From Arenimonas terrae (GTDB lineage: Bacteria > Pseudomonadota > Gammaproteobacteria > Xanthomonadales > Xanthomonadaceae): a stretch of 64,000 nucleotides of DNA. This document shows positions 38,783 to 46,813 of this stretch, piece after piece (position 1 is the first letter of the stretch; each line of letters starts with the position of its first letter). Where the stretch lies: positions 186,001 to 250,000 of the forward strand of contig NZ_SMDR01000001.1 in NCBI RefSeq assembly GCF_006265115.1, written 5' to 3'. Made by a program: the position numbers and the translations under genes. The notes under the pieces were generated by a model. That model was not told the DNA's origin and searched no databases. It saw only the letters and a list, made by a program, of their open reading frames with translations.

Positions 38783-40663
38783 TCAGCGTGGGGCGTCCAG
38801 GTTTTCCGGCGTCAGCGGCGCCAGCGCGCCGTTCGCGAAGGGGCGTGGTGTGGTCTGGATCTCGGCATCGCCCGGCAGGGGAGCGCCTTCCGCCACCGTC
38901 GCCCAGGCGGCATCGAGTGCGCGGTAGCCGTAGGGCAGCATCGGCACGTAGCGCATGGCCAGCACCGGCAGGCCGAGGAAGGCGTCGAAGTGCTGGGCGT
39001 TGCGCACGCGCCAGTAGCTGACCGGGCGCGCGCTGGCGTCGGCCCAGCGCGCGTAGGCGGCGCCGCTGAAGGCTTCCGGCACCAGGCCGTCGTCGGCGCC
39101 GTGCACCACGATCACCGGCAGGCCGGCGCGGGGCAGGGCGGCGCGGGTCTGGGCGATGCCGGCGCGCACGGCGCCCCCGGCGTCGTCCCAGAGGCCGCGC
39201 AGGCAATTCAGTCCCGGCAGGGCAGGGTCGGCGCCGCTGGCCTGGCCATCGAGCAGGCCGATGCCGGTGCCCGGCGGGATGCCGCTGCCGTCGCTCCACC
39301 AGGCCGCCTGTTCGGCCGCGGTCGGCGCGCGCGGTCTGCCGTCGGCGCCGAGCACGGCGAAGCCGTAGCCGCAGGGCATCGCCGACGCCGGCGTGCGCGC
39401 ATAGGCCGACGCATAGGTGACGTCCACCGCGCGCCACAGATCGAAGCCGGTGCTGAGCGCGCCGGCGGCGATGGCCTCGTCGGTCCAGCCCGCGGCTTTC
39501 AGGGTCGCGTGCGCGGATTCGGCCTGGGCTTCGGCGCTGTCGCCCTCGAGGCGGCCCGCCGCCTTTAGCGAAGCGCAGCGCAAGGTGCCGGCCGGGTGCT
39601 TGCCGCCGTTCGGGCGCGCCAGCAGCACGCCGTCGAAGGCGGCGGCGTTGAGCGCGCAGGGCATCCACACCGCGGCTTCGGTGCCGTAGTCGTAGAGCGC
39701 GCGGCCGCCGTCGCCGGGCAGTATGTTGGGCGATACCGCGACCACGGCATCGAGCCAATCGCCCTCGAGCTCCGCCGCCCGCAGCACCGCGCCGCCGCCG
39801 TTGGACACGCCCACGGCGATCACGCGCGTGTTCCGGAAGGTCCAGGGGCCATCGCCGGGATGCGCCGTGTCCAGCACCTGCAGCGCGAACTGCGCCGCCT
39901 GCTGCACGTGCCGGCCCCAGTCGGCTTCCGGGTTGTCGCCGGAATGCGCGTGTTTGACCGCGATGCGCGGCGCGTCCTGATTGGCCGCCATCGCCGCGTC
40001 CGGCGCGAATTCAACCGGCGCGCCTTTCGCCGCCACGCGGCCATCGATGCCGAATCCGCGGCCGCCTTCCGCGACGTAGCCGGTTCCGGCGCCCTTGTCG
40101 GTGTAGGCCACCGCGCAGCCGCGCGGCAGGCCCCAGGCGCCCGCCAGGGCGATCGCGCCGTACACGCCGCGCGAGCCGGAGGATGCGGTCACCACCACGC
40201 AGCGTTTGCCGGCATCGAAGGCATCGGGCAGCTGCACCAGCACGCGGTGCGGCTGATTGCGCCCGGGCAGCCGGGCGAAGGCGTGGTATTCGCGGCCCGG
40301 CACCGGCTGCAAAGTGCCGTAGACGCTGCCGTAGCCGCCGCCGGGCGCGAGGTCGGCGATGCCGCGCCAGTTGGTCCAGATCGCGCGCCGGCGCAGTTCC
40401 GCGGCGGTCGGCTGTTCGGGGTTGGCGAAGGCCGGTGGCACGGGGTTGCGCAGGCCGGCTTCGCCCAGGCCGGCGGTCAGCAGATCGTCGCCGTCGGCGT
40501 GGGCATGCAGGTGGACGCCCGCGTCCAGCGCCAGCGCCGGCGCGCGTTCGGCGGTGCCTGCGCAGGCCGCCAGCGCAAGCGCCAGCAGCGACAGCGCCAG
40601 TGGGCGCGAGCGGCGATCCCAGCGCGGCTGGGGGCGGGACGGCAAGGTCGGCATCGGGTTCAT
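38783..40663 (-). CDS. 3-hydroxybutyrate oligomer hydrolase (lipoprotein)
   Basis: A 626-residue extracytoplasmic hydrolase of the D-3-hydroxybutyrate oligomer hydrolase family. It has a long lipoprotein signal (SLLALALAACAG). The mature part contains the family segments RRAIWTNWRGIADLAPGGGYGS, RVLVQLPDAF, TASSGSRGVYGAI, and the nucleophile motif GVSNGGG with Ser287. PVIVVHGADDGLVP supplies a candidate acid and NAQHFDAFL a candidate histidine. It would finish PHB breakdown to monomers. It diverges from the hydroxybutyrate dehydrogenase gene. TAAGGT on this strand (first T at 40675) lies only 12 bases from the ATG, suggesting a leaderless or nearly leaderless mRNA. Confidence 0.9.
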   Translation of the reverse strand: MNPMPTLPSRPQPRWDRRSRPLALSLLALALAACAGTAERAPALALDAGVHLHAHADGDDLLTAGLGEAGLRNPVPPAFANPEQPTAAELRRRAIWTNWRGIADLAPGGGYGSVYGTLQPVPGREYHAFARLPGRNQPHRVLVQLPDAFDAGKRCVVVTASSGSRGVYGAIALAGAWGLPRGCAVAYTDKGAGTGYVAEGGRGFGIDGRVAAKGAPVEFAPDAAMAANQDAPRIAVKHAHSGDNPEADWGRHVQQAAQFALQVLDTAHPGDGPWTFRNTRVIAVGVSNGGGAVLRAAELEGDWLDAVVAVSPNILPGDGGRALYDYGTEAAVWMPCALNAAAFDGVLLARPNGGKHPAGTLRCASLKAAGRLEGDSAEAQAESAHATLKAAGWTDEAIAAGALSTGFDLWRAVDVTYASAYARTPASAMPCGYGFAVLGADGRPRAPTAAEQAAWWSDGSGIPPGTGIGLLDGQASGADPALPGLNCLRGLWDDAGGAVRAGIAQTRAALPRAGLPVIVVHGADDGLVPEAFSGAAYARWADASARPVSYWRVRNAQHFDAFLGLPVLAMRYVPMLPYGYRALDAAWATVAEGAPLPGDAEIQTTPRPFANGALAPLTPENLDAPR

Positions 40664-40697
40664 CGCCCGACCTTAGCAATGGCGCGTGCGGCCGGCA

Positions 40698-40713
40698 TCG
40701 TACCTTGGTACGA
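40698..40713. promoter_or_regulatory. 16-bp palindrome, candidate operator (copy 2)
   Basis: TCGTACC-TT-GGTACGA is a perfect 7-2-7 inverted repeat between the divergent oligomer hydrolase and hydroxybutyrate dehydrogenase genes. Its core matches the copy at 31943-31958. Its centre is 30.5 bases from the first T of TGC-TAGGGT on the plus strand (40736-40741) and also 30.5 bases from the first T of TGC-TAAGGT on the minus strand (40675-40670). The two promoters are thus arranged symmetrically around one site. Confidence 0.75.
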
Positions 40714-40772
40714 CGCGCCGCCGCGGCGGCCCTGCTAGGGTGGGAAATCCCTATCGCCCCAAGGACTTCGCC

Positions 40773-41582
40773 ATGAGCGACCGCTTCCTCGCCGGCCGCT
40801 GCGCCCTGGTCACCGGCTCGACCTCGGGCATCGGCCTGGCCATCGCCCGCAGCCTCGGCGCCGCCGGCGCGCGGGTCGCCGTGAACGGTCTGGGCACGCC
40901 CGAACAGATCGCCGCGGCGCTGGAGTCGGTGCGCCAGGCCGGCGCGCCCGAGGTCCGCCATTTCGGCGCCGATCTGTCGGATGCCGCGGCCATCGAAGCG
41001 ATGATGGCCGACCTCGCCGCCTGGGCGCCGGTGGACGTGCTGGTGAACTGCGCCGGCGTGCAGCACACCGCGCCGATCGCCGAGATGCCGGCCGCGACCT
41101 GGGAAAAACTCATCGCCATCAACCTCAGCGCCGCCTTCCACACCATGCGCCTGGCGCTGCCGGGCATGGCCGCGCAGGGTTACGGCCGCGTGGTCAACAT
41201 CGCCTCGGTGCACGGCCTGGTGGCGTCGGTGAACAAGTCACCCTACGTCGCCAGCAAGTTCGGCCTGATCGGGCTGAGCAAGGTCGCGGCGCTGGAGTAC
41301 GCGGCCGCCGGCAGCCGCGCCAGCGGCGGCGTCACCGTGAACTGCGTCTGCCCGGGCTGGGTCGAGACGCCGCTGATCGAACCGCAGATCGCCGCCCGCG
41401 CCTCCGCGGTGCACGGCGACCGCGAGGCCGGCGTGCGCGAGCTGCTGCGCGAGAAGCAGCCCAGCGGCCGCATGTCGCTGCCGGAGGAAATCGCCGACCT
41501 GGTCGTGTGGCTGTGCCGCCGCGAAGCGCACAACCTCAGCGGCGCCGCGCTGCCGGTGGACGGCGGCTGGACCGCGCAATAG
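40773..41582 (+). CDS. 3-hydroxybutyrate dehydrogenase, SDR family
   Basis: NAD-dependent short-chain dehydrogenase expected to oxidise D-3-hydroxybutyrate to acetoacetate, 269 residues. The Rossmann motif TGSTSGIG is at 14-21, NCAG at 92-95, and the catalytic set N117, S145, Y158 and K162 (YVASK) is complete. NCVCPGWVETPLIEPQI and a long helical segment before the C-terminal LPVDGGWTAQ are typical of bacterial 3-hydroxybutyrate dehydrogenases. ATG 40773 follows AAGGA. The context of PHB hydrolases supports the substrate, but other SDR substrates cannot be excluded from sequence alone. Confidence 0.85.
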   Translation: MSDRFLAGRCALVTGSTSGIGLAIARSLGAAGARVAVNGLGTPEQIAAALESVRQAGAPEVRHFGADLSDAAAIEAMMADLAAWAPVDVLVNCAGVQHTAPIAEMPAATWEKLIAINLSAAFHTMRLALPGMAAQGYGRVVNIASVHGLVASVNKSPYVASKFGLIGLSKVAALEYAAAGSRASGGVTVNCVCPGWVETPLIEPQIAARASAVHGDREAGVRELLREKQPSGRMSLPEEIADLVVWLCRREAHNLSGAALPVDGGWTAQ

Positions 41583-41591
41583 CCCGCTGGC

Positions 41592-41897
41592 TCATTTCCA
41601 GTTCGACAGCTCGGCGTCGGTGATGCGGCCGTTGCGGTCGGTGTCGACCAGCCTGAACTCGCTGGCGAGCGCGTGGTCGGCAGGAACCTCCGAACGCACC
41701 ACGACGCCGTCGCCATTCTGGTCGAGCTGGGCCACGGTGGCCTGGTAGTCGTCGCTGTTGGGAATCGGCGGCTGCACGGACTTCACCGTGACCGGACCGG
41801 TGGTGGCCTCGAACTGGACTTCGCTGGTCGGGGTGACCTGGGCCTGCGCGGCGGCGGCGAACAGCGTCGCGGAAAGCATGATCGTCAAACGTTTCAT
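41592..41897 (-). CDS. Secreted EF-hand protein
   Basis: A 101-residue protein with a cleavable signal peptide (about 1-20, ending AQAQ). It has two canonical 12-residue calcium-binding loops, D59-N61-D63-V65-E70 and D85-D87-N89-R91-E96, each with acidic residues at positions 1, 3, 5 and 12 as required. It is probably a periplasmic or secreted calcium-binding protein; its partner is unknown. It converges with the dehydrogenase gene, the stops being nine bases apart. Confidence 0.85.
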   Translation of the reverse strand: MKRLTIMLSATLFAAAAQAQVTPTSEVQFEATTGPVTVKSVQPPIPNSDDYQATVAQLDQNGDGVVVRSEVPADHALASEFRLVDTDRNGRITDAELSNWK

Positions 41898-42051
41898 GTC
41901 GTTCTCCCTTCGGGGTGGAGTGCCACGACCATGAACATCGCGGGACGAACGGTGCGTGAATCGCGGACCCCGCGTTCAGGTGGGGTTTCGTCTGGCGTAA
42001 AGCGCCGGCGGCGAAGGCGGTAGAGTCGGGCAAGCCCCCACGGACCCTGCC

Positions 42052-43266
42052 ATGGACCTCAAGAGCGGTTATCCCTACTGGGCGGTGAAGAACGGGCTGA
42101 TGCACGCGTTTCCGCGGCTGGAGGCGGATGCGCAGGCCGACGTGGCGATCATCGGCGGCGGCATCACCGCGGCCCTGGTGGCCGATGAGCTGTGCCGTCA
42201 TGGGCATTCGGTCATCGTGCTAGAACAGCGCGACGTCGCCTGGGGCAGCACTGCGGCCAGCACGGCGCTGCTGCAGTACGAGATCGACACGCACCTGGTG
42301 GACCTTACGCGCAAGGTCGGCCTGCCCGATGCCGTGCTCGCCTACCGGTCCTGCGTCGACGCGGTGCGCGAACTCGGGCGGCTGGCCAGGGCGTTTCCCG
42401 ATGCCGGCTTCCGCAGGCAGGACAGTCTCTATCTGGCCTCGCGCGCAGGGCATGTGCGCGGCATCCGCCGCGAGTTCGAGGCGCGGCGGCGCGCCGGCAT
42501 CGAGGTCGAGTGGCAGGACCGCGACGCGCTGCGCTCGGATTTCGGGCTGGACGCCCCGGCCGGCCTGCTGACGCGGCCCGCGGCCACGGTCGATCCCTAT
42601 CGCCTGGCCTACCGGCTGCTGATGCGCGTGGAGAAAAAGGGCGGCCAGGTCCACGACCGCACGCGCGTGCTCGACATCACCACCTCGGCGCGGCGCGTGG
42701 AGCTGCATACCGAAGGCGGTCCGGTGGTGCGCGCGGGCCGCGTGATCATCGCCGCGGGTTACGCTTCGCAGGCGTGGTTGCCCAAGGCCGTGGCGAAGAA
42801 CCGCAGCAGCTACGCCTTCATCTCGGATCCGGTGGGCGCGGAGCGCCTGGGCTTCCTGTCGCGCACGCTGGTCTGGGAGTCGGCGCGCCCCTATCTCTAC
42901 CTGCGCAGCACCACCGACGGCCGCCTGCTGGTCGGCGGCGAGGACGATGCGGTGGACATTCCGGCGCGGCGCGACCGGCGGGTGGAGAAGAAGCAGGCGA
43001 AACTTCAGCGGCGGCTGGCCGGCCTGTTCCCGGACCTGGAGCTGACGCCTGCCTTCGCCTGGGCCGGCACTTTCGCCGAAACCGCCGACGGCCTGCCGTA
43101 TTTCGGGCCGCATCCGGCCCATGGGCCGCGCGTGCTGTTCGCGCTGGCCTATGGCGGCAACGGCATCACCTACAGCCTGCTGGGCGCGGGACTGCTGCGC
43201 GCGCGCATAGAATCGCAGCCGCATCCGCTGGCCCGACTGTTTTCGTTCGAGCGGACCGCGGGCTGA
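42052..43266 (+). CDS. FAD-dependent oxidoreductase, DAO family
   Basis: A 404-residue flavoprotein of the D-amino-acid-oxidase/glycine-oxidase-like superfamily. The dinucleotide-binding motif VAIIGGGITAALVADEL is at 31-47 with the ribose-binding acid in VLEQ near 57-60. Other features are a helix with TAASTALLQYEID, AGRVIIAAGY near residue 235 and a C-terminal FALAYGGNGITYSLLGAGLL flavin-contact segment. The substrate is not evident. It stands alone between the EF-hand gene and a disordered small protein. Confidence 0.85.
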   Translation: MDLKSGYPYWAVKNGLMHAFPRLEADAQADVAIIGGGITAALVADELCRHGHSVIVLEQRDVAWGSTAASTALLQYEIDTHLVDLTRKVGLPDAVLAYRSCVDAVRELGRLARAFPDAGFRRQDSLYLASRAGHVRGIRREFEARRRAGIEVEWQDRDALRSDFGLDAPAGLLTRPAATVDPYRLAYRLLMRVEKKGGQVHDRTRVLDITTSARRVELHTEGGPVVRAGRVIIAAGYASQAWLPKAVAKNRSSYAFISDPVGAERLGFLSRTLVWESARPYLYLRSTTDGRLLVGGEDDAVDIPARRDRRVEKKQAKLQRRLAGLFPDLELTPAFAWAGTFAETADGLPYFGPHPAHGPRVLFALAYGGNGITYSLLGAGLLRARIESQPHPLARLFSFERTAG

Positions 43267-43297
43267 GCGGCCGACCGGAAAGGATTGGAGCTTTCTG

Positions 43298-43327
43298 AAA
43301 AAAATGCCCCGGCGCGAGCCGGGGCAT
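43298..43327 (-). terminator. Intrinsic terminator for the small disordered-protein gene
   Basis: ATGCCCCGGC-GCGA-GCCGGGGCAT is a 10-bp stem. The A-run at 43298-43303 becomes a T-run on the minus strand, so it terminates the gene at 43346-43543. It could also slow read-through from the FAD oxidoreductase gene. Confidence 0.85.
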
Positions 43328-43345
43328 CGGTTCATCGGTCAGGCT

Positions 43346-43543
43346 TCAGCGGCCGGTGTTCTGCCCGGCGCGATCCTTATCCTGGCCCGGCATTTCCTTG
43401 CCGCCTTCCTTGGCGTCGCGGTCGGCGTCCTTCTGGCCCGGCTGGCTGCGGTCCTGCTGGCCCGGGGCGTTCTTGCCCGGCTGGCCCTGCTGGCCCTTGT
43501 CCTGCGGGTTCGGGGTGGTCTGGTTGTTCTGGTTGTTGGCCAT
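43346..43543 (-). CDS. Small disordered Gln/Gly/Asp/Lys-rich protein
   Basis: A 65-residue protein composed almost entirely of hydrophilic residues. It has repeated PGQ/GQQ and DKD/KDAD pieces and no hydrophobic core. It has a GGAG site before its ATG and its own terminator, so it is probably expressed. Composition resembles stress-induced hydrophilic proteins (hydrophilin-like), but I cannot assign a family. Confidence 0.65.
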   Translation of the reverse strand: MANNQNNQTTPNPQDKGQQGQPGKNAPGQQDRSQPGQKDADRDAKEGGKEMPGQDKDRAGQNTGR

Positions 43544-43703
43544 CTTGGAGTTCTCCGTTGGGGGGATGTCGGAAAGCTACCGACGGGAAGAGTGCAGCAA
43601 TGTCCGTGCCACGCCGATGTGGTTCAGCAGCCGATACCGACGGCGGAAGCGATTGCGCGGCCTCCGGGTTTCCCGGTGGCGGAGGGCGACATACCATGAG
43701 GCC

Positions 43704-44363
43704 ATGCATCGACTGCTGATCGCCGACGACCATCCGCTCTACCGCCTGGCCCTGACCCAGGCCGTGCGCGGCGTGCTGCCCGACGCGGTGATCGCCGAGG
43801 CCGAGGACATGCCGGGCGTGCACGCCGCGCTGGCCGCCGCGCCCGACACCGACCTGGTGCTGCTGGATCTGCACATGCCCGGCAGCCACGGCCTGATGGG
43901 CCTGGCTTCGCTGCGCGCCGAGCACCCCGGCGTGGCGGTGGCGATGATCTCCGCGCACGAGGATCCGGTGACGATCCGCCGCGCGCTGGCCTATGGCGCC
44001 GCCGGCTACCTGACCAAACGCGCTGATCTGTCGGAGCTGCAGGCCGGCCTGCGCGCTGTGCTGGCCTGCGAGGAATGGCTGCCGCCGGCCCTGCGCGAGC
44101 CGGTGGCGCGTGCTGCCGCCGATCCGGGCGACCGGGAGACGGCGGCCCGGCTCGCCAGCCTCAGCCCGCAGCAGTTCAAGGTGCTGGCGCGCGTGGCCGA
44201 AGGGCGGCTCAACAAGCAGATCGCCGACGAGCTCGGCATCCAGGAGCGCACGGTGAAGGCGCACATGAGCGCGATCTTCGAGAAGCTCGGCGTGCGCAAC
44301 CGCACCCAGGCCGGCGTGCTGCTCGGGTCGCTGGCGCTGGCCGACCCGGCACGCGAGGCCTAG
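43704..44363 (+). CDS. LuxR/NarL-family response regulator
   Basis: A 219-residue two-component response regulator. The receiver domain has acidic residues D8/D9, phospho-accepting D55 in LVLLDLHMPG, and the conserved lysine in YLTKRAD. The C-terminal LuxR helix-turn-helix (about 155-205) contains LSPQQFKVLARVAEG, NKQIADELGI and ERTVKAHMSAIFEKLGV. No histidine kinase is adjacent, but the SSS-type hybrid kinase 5 kb upstream belongs to a class known to pair with such regulators (CrbS/CrbR). It is the prime candidate to bind the palindromes at 31943 and 40698. Confidence 0.92.
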   Translation: MHRLLIADDHPLYRLALTQAVRGVLPDAVIAEAEDMPGVHAALAAAPDTDLVLLDLHMPGSHGLMGLASLRAEHPGVAVAMISAHEDPVTIRRALAYGAAGYLTKRADLSELQAGLRAVLACEEWLPPALREPVARAAADPGDRETAARLASLSPQQFKVLARVAEGRLNKQIADELGIQERTVKAHMSAIFEKLGVRNRTQAGVLLGSLALADPAREA

Positions 44364-44364
44364 A

Positions 44365-44460
44365 TCAGCGCCAGAAGGGAATGACCTCGGGCGCGGCGGA
44401 GTACGTTCCATCGTCGCGGTCTTCGGCCCGGGGTAGGCAGTCCTTCGTCGTTCGGGGTGC
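44365..44460 (-). pseudogene. 3' remnant of a duplicated membrane-protein gene
   Basis: Read on the minus strand, this stretch ends in VIPFWR-stop, preceded by a D-R-x-D-D segment. The intact gene at 45393-46706 ends VIPFWL-stop after D-R-K-A-D-D. The first 21 bases of the two 3' ends differ at only one position (both contain CCAGAAGGGAATGAC). The rest is degenerate and no start is visible, so this is probably the leftover end of a paralogue. Its exact upstream limit is uncertain. Confidence 0.5.
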
Positions 44461-44519
44461 GTTGCGGGCATTCCGGTGTTGTGGTCCGATGGCGACGAGG
44501 CGGGCATCATCCGCCGATC

Positions 44520-45374
44520 ATGGGAATTCGGATGCCTGGATGCTGGCGTGCAGTTTCTCTGGTCCTGGCCTGTGCCGTTTTGCCTTGCGGTCAGGCATCG
44601 GCGTCCGAAGCCGCATCCGGCTCTCGTGTCTGCGATGCGGCCGAAGCCTGGCGTGTCTGCGTGGAGATCCCGGAGGGAGCGGACCCTGGTCGCACTTCAC
44701 CTTTCGCAGCCATCGCTTACAGGGACGGCCCCGGACATCTTTTCAACCCCTGGACACACTGGAGCGGCAGTGACTGGGAAGACCTGATCATCAAACTTTT
44801 GCCGCGCGGCAGGCCTCCGGCCGAGTACGACGATCGCGCGCTGCTGGCCTGGGCCGGCTTCTGGGACGCCGACTCGCGGGCGCGGGAGATCGCGGCCGGT
44901 CAGTCCCGCCTGTCCGCGCCGCCACCGTTCAAGCTGTCCACCTACGTGGACGGCAAGGGCCGTCGTTGGCCGCACGCCGTCCGCCACGCTCGCACGCTGA
45001 CTCCCTGGATCGTGCGCACCGAGCACATTCTGGTGATGCCGTTGGATCGGGAGGGTCTGCGGCTTGAGCTGAAGTTCAACTGCACGTCAAACACAGGCAA
45101 CTGCCGCAGGCTGAACGACATAGTGTCCTCACTCAGCTGGCACGAACTGCCCGAGCCATCGGCCGAAACGCCGTTGCAGTTGGGGGTGGCGATGCTTCGC
45201 GACGATGGGGTGCTGGAGATCTCGCTCAGCAGGGACATGGACGGGAATGCGGTGCACGGCTTTTTCGAGCTTCATCCCGAAGATCCCCGATACGCCCGCG
45301 AGCGAGAACACATCGGCGAAATGGCCCCTGGTCGTGAAGTGCCGTATTTCGCCAATCGGCAGGAATCGGAATGA
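44520..45374 (+). CDS. Secreted protein of unknown function
   Basis: A 284-residue protein with a signal peptide (about 1-30, ending GQASAS). Mature features include CDAAEAWRVCVEIPEG with a possible disulfide, WTHWSGSDWEDLIIKLL, and a second cysteine pair in FNCTSNTGNCRRLND. I do not recognise a family. ATG 44520 is chosen because the signal peptide begins there. Composition is somewhat less GC-rich than the flanks. It lies between the 3' remnant and the intact membrane-protein gene, as if inserted between two duplicates. Confidence 0.65.
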   Translation: MGIRMPGCWRAVSLVLACAVLPCGQASASEAASGSRVCDAAEAWRVCVEIPEGADPGRTSPFAAIAYRDGPGHLFNPWTHWSGSDWEDLIIKLLPRGRPPAEYDDRALLAWAGFWDADSRAREIAAGQSRLSAPPPFKLSTYVDGKGRRWPHAVRHARTLTPWIVRTEHILVMPLDREGLRLELKFNCTSNTGNCRRLNDIVSSLSWHELPEPSAETPLQLGVAMLRDDGVLEISLSRDMDGNAVHGFFELHPEDPRYAREREHIGEMAPGREVPYFANRQESE

Positions 45375-45392
45375 TCCTGGCGGACGCCGGAG

Positions 45393-46706
45393 TCAGAGCC
45401 AGAAGGGAATGACGTAGGGCTTGGGCGGCGGATCGTCGGCCTTGCGGTCGCTGCGCGGGGTGCGCTGGAGGCTCAGCTCGTGGCGGCCGCGCTCGAGCGC
45501 ATGCACCGGGATCATCGCCAGCATGCCGCGCTGGCCGGTGGCCGGGTCTTCGGCGGCGTCGAAATGGATGTCCAGCGGCTGGCCGTCGAGCGTGACCGCG
45601 TGCATGGCCTCGAGGCACTCCAGGCGTTCGCGCTGCGCGTCGTCGCCGGTCGCTTCCAGCGCCTGCGGGCAGCGCAGCCGCATCGCCTCGTTGTGGCGGG
45701 CCGGAATGTAGGGGACGAACAGGCGCACGTAGCCGCCGCGCACCACCGGGTCCGGGATGTGCGGCAGCGGCGCCAGGCGCGGGGTATCGCCGCGCTGGCT
45801 GGCGTAGTGCTGGGGCAGCACCGTGTCGGTGGCCGACTGCACGTCGTCGGGCAAGCCGTCGAAGTCGCCGACGTCCCAGCCCAGGCGGTCGCCCAGCGCC
45901 TGCCAGATCACGATGCTCATCACGCAGAACATCACCACGCCCAGGATGACCGCGGTGCGGCGGTTGCCCTCGTTGCTGCCGTACAGGGTGATCAGCGGAT
46001 TGTTCGCGCGGTCGAAGCCGAGCCGGGCGTAGAAGCGGAAGAAGCCGCGGATCCAGCGCCCCGCGCGGCTCCCGGCGGGGTAGTGGTCGCCCTTGGCCCG
46101 GTCCCAGTACACCATCACGCCGAACACGATGAACAGCAGCGCGGCCATGGCGGCCGACAGCTTCAGTGCATCCGTGCCGTCGCCGCCCAGGGTTTCGTAG
46201 CACCAGATGAAGGCCATCATGCCCATCACCAGCACCATCGGCATCAGCATCAGCATCGCCATGCCGAAGCCCAGGCCGAAGACCACGCTGGCCCGGTTGT
46301 CGGCACGTTCGATCAGGGTGCGGATGTCGCCGGCCAGTTCGCGGCTGGTCTCCAGGTAATGCGGGCCGAGCCGGGCCTTCATCCGGTCCCAGCGGAAGCC
46401 CTGCGGATAGACCGAATGCAGGCCGACCAGCGCCACCCAGTATCCGCGCAGGCACAGGTGCACGACGAAGGTCGCGATCAGGGTCAGCAGCGAGAACTTG
46501 ATGTAGATCCACAGCGAGGGCGCCAGCGCGGCCACCGCGAAGTTGCTGGCGTTGTAGAAGCCGAACACCAGGCGGTCGGCCTGTGCCGGCAGCTGCATCA
46601 GGCCGAATACCGTCGCGCCGGAGACCAGCAGCTCCATCTCCCAAGTCGGGGTGGTGCGTCCGGGCAACTCGGTCTTGGGGCTTTCGGCCGCGTCGGGCTG
46701 GTCCAT
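45393..46706 (-). CDS. Polytopic membrane protein of unknown function
   Basis: A 437-residue protein. Five to six membrane segments occupy residues about 25-285 (for example FGLGFGMAMLMLMPMVLVMGMMAF and AALLFIVFGVMVYW). They are followed by a soluble C-terminal domain of about 140 residues containing YVRLFVPYIPARHNEAMRL and a conserved end VIPFW. The start at 46706 has AGGAG seven bases upstream. I recognise no family. A decayed copy of its 3' end lies at 44365-44460. Confidence 0.7.
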   Translation of the reverse strand: MDQPDAAESPKTELPGRTTPTWEMELLVSGATVFGLMQLPAQADRLVFGFYNASNFAVAALAPSLWIYIKFSLLTLIATFVVHLCLRGYWVALVGLHSVYPQGFRWDRMKARLGPHYLETSRELAGDIRTLIERADNRASVVFGLGFGMAMLMLMPMVLVMGMMAFIWCYETLGGDGTDALKLSAAMAALLFIVFGVMVYWDRAKGDHYPAGSRAGRWIRGFFRFYARLGFDRANNPLITLYGSNEGNRRTAVILGVVMFCVMSIVIWQALGDRLGWDVGDFDGLPDDVQSATDTVLPQHYASQRGDTPRLAPLPHIPDPVVRGGYVRLFVPYIPARHNEAMRLRCPQALEATGDDAQRERLECLEAMHAVTLDGQPLDIHFDAAEDPATGQRGMLAMIPVHALERGRHELSLQRTPRSDRKADDPPPKPYVIPFWL

Positions 46707-46813
46707 TTCGCACTCCTGGCAAGGGCGCCAGCGTCGCAGATCGCCGGGGTCGGCCACAAGCGGCCGATGCTAGAATTCCGGCCGGAATCAGGGGAATCCA
46801 GGGGAAACAGGCA

